Below, piece by piece: positions 59,062 to 64,000 of a stretch of DNA of 64,000 nucleotides. Numbering within the stretch: position 1 is the stretch's first letter; every line of letters begins with the position of its first letter. The stretch covers positions 1,054,001 to 1,118,000 of the forward strand of contig JADILM010000003.1 in NCBI GenBank assembly GCA_016617785.1. The letters are read 5' to 3'. The DNA is from Sporobolomyces roseus. Its lineage: Eukaryota; Basidiomycota; Microbotryomycetes; Sporidiobolales; Sporidiobolaceae. Under the pieces are notes generated by a model. It had not been told where the DNA came from, searched no databases, and was given only the letters and a program-made list of their open reading frames with translations. The translations under genes were made by a program, and so were the position numbers.

Positions 59062-62000
59062 TTATAGGTACTGTATCATCGAGAACAGCATCAGTACATC
59101 ATTCGAGTTGAGAGAGTAGAGGTATAGCTTACAGGTACACTGGAAAAGTCAAGTTGATCACCGAAATCGTCTCCTTCTCCCGCTTCCTCATCCTGATCTC
59201 GATCCGGGAACTCATCTCCCTCTTCATCGTCCTCATCATCCAATTCCTCCTTGACTTTTCTCTTGTATGCTTCCGCCTCTGTCGTTCCCTCGCCTGGAGC
59301 AACTTTCGATTCATTGTAGAACCTCTCGAAATCTCCATCTTCTGGCAAACTTCCTGGCATCGACGAAGAACGTTGGTGTCGACTGTATCCTCTCGGTTGA
59401 CCAGCTTCTTCGTCTTCGAAATCGAGGGGTTCTTCAGCGACGGTAGCGGAGAGTAGAGGGCTCGAAGGAGTGGTGCCACGAGTCGAGCGACTTGGGGGAA
59501 CTGTATCGGTGAGAGCCGAACGAGAAGAACGACGAGATAGACTGCTCGCAATATTGCCGAGTCGAGGGAAGGGAATGCGACTTGTTGTGGATTGGTCGGA
59601 GCGGGCAGAGAGAGCGGGTGAAGGAGGAGCGAAGTCGGGGAAATCGATTTGAGGTAGAGGAGCTCGCCAGTAGTTGAAATCGGTGAAATCTGGTGCGGTC
59701 GACTTGTTGATCGGAGGGAACATTTGATCGACGAGATCGGTCATGTGGATATATCTATACATGCGACGAGGTTCAGAAAGAGAGTGAGAGAAGAGAAAAG
59801 ACAGAGTCAAACTGACGAAGATTTGTAACCGGCTAGTTCGAGCAACTCCATCTTGACCTCTCCGTTTGAATCGATGGTGAAGATACGGGAGGAAGGGATA
59901 TCGACACTTCGGTACGAGAGAGCATCGGTGATTCTATTACCGAACCCAGCGTAGAAAGGAGATCGTTCGCCAAAGAGTCGTTGAATGTCGCGCAAACATG
60001 CCATCTTGAACACTTCAGGTTTTCGCATGATGACCTCACTATACAAAGATAGTATCAATAAGGCCTTATCTGTGAGAGATCGTAGTACGAGGAAACATAC
60101 CGATGAAGCGAAGTCATCAATCTATCGGGACTCATAATAACGGGACCTTCAGGAAGTTGGAATCCGTTCTGTTTAATTCCCTTGAGGTATTCTCGAGTAG
60201 TATCTGCTTGACCGATCGCACGAGAGGTCAAGTACATCATCTTGTACCCGTTTCGAGAGATATCCGTGTAAAGTTTCGCAACTCCGAGATGCGTCCAGTC
60301 TCGTCCGATCATTGTGAAAACGTGGCCGAGAGCGTCGGATCTACGGGAAGACTTGTGTGTCACCTCACAAAAAGCGATGAAAGAGCGAAGCAAAAGACTC
60401 ACTTGGTGATTGTTCCGTCAATATCCGAAATCACGACTTGATAATCGCCCTCCCACAAGAAGATTCTTGAAGTACAGGTAGCGTAACCAGAATAGGACGA
60501 TCTGACAGAGAACGAGATCGTGTTCATTCCTTTGTTGAGCTTGAGCGCTTTCTGCAAAGTCCAAAACGAATGAAAAATCAGCCTAGGTGAAGTAGCAAGT
60601 GAGACGAAGAAACGCACGAGTTGATCAGAAGTCAATCGAAGGGTCTTTGCGTAGTGCTTCGTGTGATCTTCGGGAGGGAAATCGTCTTCGTGAACTTCGG
60701 GAGGTGGTGAAGCAGGTTGGAAAGCAGGAGGATCTTCGACTGGTCCAGCTTGAGGAGATTCTGGTGGACTGATCGGTGGACTCGTAGTCGGGCTCGTTTC
60801 TGATCCTGGTAAGCTGACCGACGAGGCTGCGTCGCCTGCAACTGTCGAACTCCTATTTCTTCCCCACCACAGACCCCAGCCTCTCCCTGAACGTTTCGCC
60901 GATCGATCAATGTGTTTGTGGTGTTCCGGATGATCGACGAGTGATTTGCGATAGACAGCGAGAGAAGCGAGTACTGGTGATGCATTGTCCCAAGTCAAGT
61001 ATCGTCCAGCGTATTTCACGACGAGATCTGGGTTCTCGGTCAATTCACTCTGTTCCATGAATTGATTGAAGGTGACTTGTTGATCGAGGAAAGCTCTGTC
61101 GGCAGAGGCCTGCAAAGCGAGGAAAGATCAGCTTGCTTGAGGTCCAGACGCGAAGGAAGAGCAGAACCAACTTGTTCATGACCGAAATCTTCACTCCCGC
61201 ACAAACTCAACTCGAAAACGTGCACCTTTCCTCCGATCTTTAACGAGAACTGCTTCGGACTAGCGTGGAAGACTCCATCGTCGGGACTCGGTGCGATACC
61301 AGACTCGGCGTGAAGGGATTGGAGACTTGATATGCTGACTGGTCGAGGAGGAGGAGAACTTGCTCGCGAGCTGTGTCGTGATCGAGGTGTTGGCAACTTT
61401 CGATCAGACGTGATAGATTCCGTTTCGAGATCGAGTGCAGGGATGGCGCTTTCGGCAGTCGAGTCTTCTTCGGAAGGGTCGAAGAAGTTTGCGAGAGTTG
61501 TCGGGTCGGTCGATTGAAGTAAAGCTTGAGTGAAACCAATGATCTCTTTCTCGGCCTCTGTATAACTCGATTGAATGAGCTAGAGATCACCGGCGAGAGG
61601 TAAAGGCAAGAACTCACTCGCATCGATACCCAAAGTTGACGGCGTCAATTCTTCTCCTAATCTTCGATCCACCTCTTCCTCTCTCGCTTCCTTCTCTTTG
61701 TCCACCTTGTATCCACTCATATCCAGCATGAGCGCTCCCGTGTTCTCAGGAGCAACTCCAACTTCTTCTCCAGCTGCATTTCGAAGAACCTTTCCCGTGA
61801 CAGCGTCGACCTCAGTCGGACCCGTTGGTAAAGGACGCATCGAGAAGTCGACTGAGCTCTGAGATCCATCGTGTGCCGTCGCATGACCTGTCCCTGCATG
61901 TCCACCGAGGATTTCCTGAACGTCGGCATTCTTCTCCCTCGCCGCCTTGATCACTTCATCTCCCGTACTACTCGCTCCGTTCTCCTCCAAACTCATTCCC

Positions 62001-63169
62001 GCTAAATCCTTCTCCATATCTCCATCCAACTGAGCAATCTCTGCACTTCTCCCTTTCGGATCCTCTGATTTCTGTCTCTTCGGTCCCGTTCCGTTGGTTC
62101 GACTGCTCCCGCTCACATCCTTCTTGATATCGTGCTTGATCTTGGCATCTCTGAGTTCGTGTCCGACTCCCCCAGCTGCGAGAGGGAGCATTCCAGCGGC
62201 CTTTTCGACTGCTCGAGTGATCGGACCTGGAATGGCATTCGCTGATTTCGCTCCTGCTTTCTCGTTCTCTTGCTCCAAAGGTGACTTGCTACCTTCCGCT
62301 CCTTCTTCGTCGTCGGCGTGAATGTTGTTCGTGGAAGATTGAGGGGAGAGGCGGGAAAGCTGAGGGATAGAACGAAGTGTACCGGTTGGAGAACCGATGT
62401 GAGTGCTCGAGAGAGAGGCGTAACGGGAAGAACTCGGCGAGGAAGGTTGTGAAGGAGTCGGTGTGAACAGCTCTATGAACACCTCTCGTAAGCTTGATCC
62501 AAAAAGAGAGCGAGGGGAAAGGGACAAACGATCTTCATCCGCTTCTCCCACTGAAGATTCCTTCGTTTCCATCGCAGGCGCATCTAGGTCGAGAGGTTCC
62601 ACTTCCTGTAACAAACTCTCGTTAGCTTCCATGATGCGCACTAGTGTCACTATGAACGTACTCCTTGATCTCCAGTACCATCATCTGACATTGGACCGCT
62701 GAGAGGACTCGTTTGTAAACTTTCTGGCACGTCCGCCTCTGTCTCGAATACAAAGAATGCTTCTCCCGTTTCTCCCACCTTCATATAGAACGGTACTCTC
62801 TCATCGTTGACGCTGATTCGAACCTGTTTGAATTCGAAACCCCACATCGAAAGTCAGCTCTCCTCTCTCTTCTGCTCAGTTTAATAGGTCTATGGAAGCT
62901 CACCTTCTTGTCTACAGGTCTCAATACACTCAACTTTCCGAACCTAACATGGAAGGGTGAACAAGCGAGTTCGACTTCGCCGGTCACTTGAGCGGGTCTT
63001 TCTACTACGATGACATCGATTGCGCCGGTGAGAGTAGCCGGATTGATATCTTTGTAGTATTGTACAGCCTATACACTCTCGAAGAATGGGTTAGCGAGGA
63101 CAAGGAGAGGTTTGGGAAAGATGAAACAAGGAGGAGAGGAGAGGAACTGACCTTTGAAACCCACTGCAT
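59062..63169 (-). CDS. PAH1: Lipin-type phosphatidate phosphatase (Pah1/Smp2)
   Basis: Eleven exons on the minus strand give 1150 aa: 63169-63152, 63068-62904, 62823-62662, 62605-61618, 61557-61172, 61109-60618, 60551-60403, 60340-60101, 60038-59817, 59754-59133 and a 9-nt last exon 59070-59062 (stop TAA; without it the frame would end at 59091). The N-lipin domain is [35 protein letters not shown] and [10 protein letters not shown]. The C-lipin phosphatase domain has the catalytic [15 protein letters not shown] (near residue 780), [20 protein letters not shown], then [18 protein letters not shown] and [15 protein letters not shown] disordered acidic tail follows. Pah1 makes diacylglycerol from phosphatidate for triacylglycerol and membrane lipids, at the ER/nuclear envelope. 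The identification is very strong. Confidence 0.96.
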
Positions 63170-63461
63170 ACTCTAATGCGGGCGAGCCAGTATCGTCTGA
63201 GAAGTAGAAGCGAGATCAAGCTGATGCAAAGTTGTGAAAGTGAAAGTGAGGAGGAGAGGTTGACCGAAATGAGCGAATAGCCTTTCTCCCTCGCGGCACT
63301 TCGCACGGGGTGAGAATCTCTCATTTTGCTCAAACAGAGCACAATCCGAACAAGATGCATTAAGTATACATAATGTATTGCGAGGAGATATTGCCATTGC
63401 TATTAACCCAACAAATTACCACCCTTTTTTTCACGACCAAGTTCTCAGTTTTCCCTCCTTC

Positions 63462-64000
63462 TCACTTTCGTCTCGATATCTTACCTCCCCTTTTGTTTCC
63501 CGACGATGTACCTTCCGACTCCTTGATCTCCTCAATCTTTGCACTGTGAGTCAGACGAGTTGAAACAGTCAACGAAGAGATCCAGACTGAGGATGAAACG
63601 CAGGAACTCACTTTGCTTGATCAACTTTCGCTTTCGCCGCATCCTCTAGCTGCTGCTGCTTCTTCTTGCCATCACCCGAATGTAACCAACTCAAGAAGAT
63701 GTTCATGATGAAACCACTGAAGCCGAGTAAGACGACATTCGGGATCTTCGATGTTGCTCTGTGCCAGCGAGCCCATGCATCCGCGAGCCTTGCGACTGCC
63801 CACTCGCTATACACTCAAGGAAGCATCGTCAGCAAGACCATTTTCGACGAGCAAACGAAGTCGAGTTGTTCCCGGTCGTTAAACAGCAAGAGGAATCGAA
63901 AACTCACAATTTTCCGCCAGGAGCTAAGGATCCCCTCCAAACTGGCAGTGTCTCCCAGATCTCAGGTTTCGACAATAGCTCAGCGAGCGCGTCTGGTGCA
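63462..64000 (-). CDS. C-terminal part of an unrecognised membrane-associated protein
   Basis: Cut by the window at 64000. Three exons are seen: up to about 63913 (VWRGSLAPGGKL, donor GTGAGT), about 63805-63616 and about 63559-63462, the last with stop TGA at 63464-63462. The part in view has a short acidic/hydrophobic start (LLSKPEIWETLPVW), an amphipathic stretch SEWAVARLADAWARW, one hydrophobic span (VVLLGFSGFIMNIFLSW) and a Gln/Lys-rich helical tail. It could be a single-pass membrane protein of the ER or mitochondria. No family is recognised from this fragment. The spacer 63170-63461 is the promoter of the lipin gene and shows no exon. Confidence 0.45.

Overview
The window is nuclear DNA of a basidiomycete fungus, most likely a yeast-like member of the Pucciniomycotina. 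Genes are dense on both strands and cut by many short introns of about 45-100 nt. Most introns start GTGAGT or GTAAGT, but several use GC or a weak GTT donor. The gene set (calpain-like Rim13/PalB, Fap7, a lipin, Ate1, eIF2A, a mitochondrial uL4, ABCB and ABCC transporters) is ordinary fungal housekeeping. Exon chains below were assembled by eye. Except where stated, the summed exon lengths are a multiple of three and every splice phase agrees. The placement among fungi is an inference from gene content and gene structure.

Layout. 1-8.0 kb: a 5'-truncated proline-rich protein, small uncertain genes, a 149-aa Lys-rich protein and a C2H2 zinc-finger protein. 8.5-14.0 kb: Rim13/PalB, the alkaline-pH-signalling protease, in 22 exons, then a START-domain protein. 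15.0-22.5 kb: a Ser-rich single-pass membrane protein, Fap7 on the minus strand, and a 1330-aa type II membrane protein joining a glycosyltransferase-like region to an alginate-lyase-like C-terminus. 22.9-28.6 kb, minus strand: a mitochondrial ABCB half-transporter, an ER-type RING E3 ligase and a DsbA-like thioredoxin-fold protein. 28.8-36.5 kb: a 1718-aa ABCC (MRP) pump and a low-complexity protein.

37.8-44.0 kb is the unusual part. Two almost perfect 1038-bp inverted repeats, each carrying an intron-containing tRNA-Leu(CAA) and tRNA-Val(UAC), flank about 4.1 kb that contains an F-box/LRR gene. One breakpoint lies at the stop codon of the left neighbour.

44.2-64.0 kb: a mitochondrial carrier, eIF2A, mitochondrial ribosomal protein uL4m, an unrecognised 649-aa protein, arginyl-tRNA-protein transferase Ate1 with an acidic insert, an unrecognised probably mitochondrial protein, a BTB protein, lipin/phosphatidate phosphatase and a truncated membrane protein.

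There is no operon-like organisation. Shared themes are membrane and lipid biology (lipin, START, two ABC transporters, carrier), protein turnover (Ate1, RING, F-box, BTB, calpain) and mitochondrial translation. I found no CRISPR array and no recognisable complete transposon.
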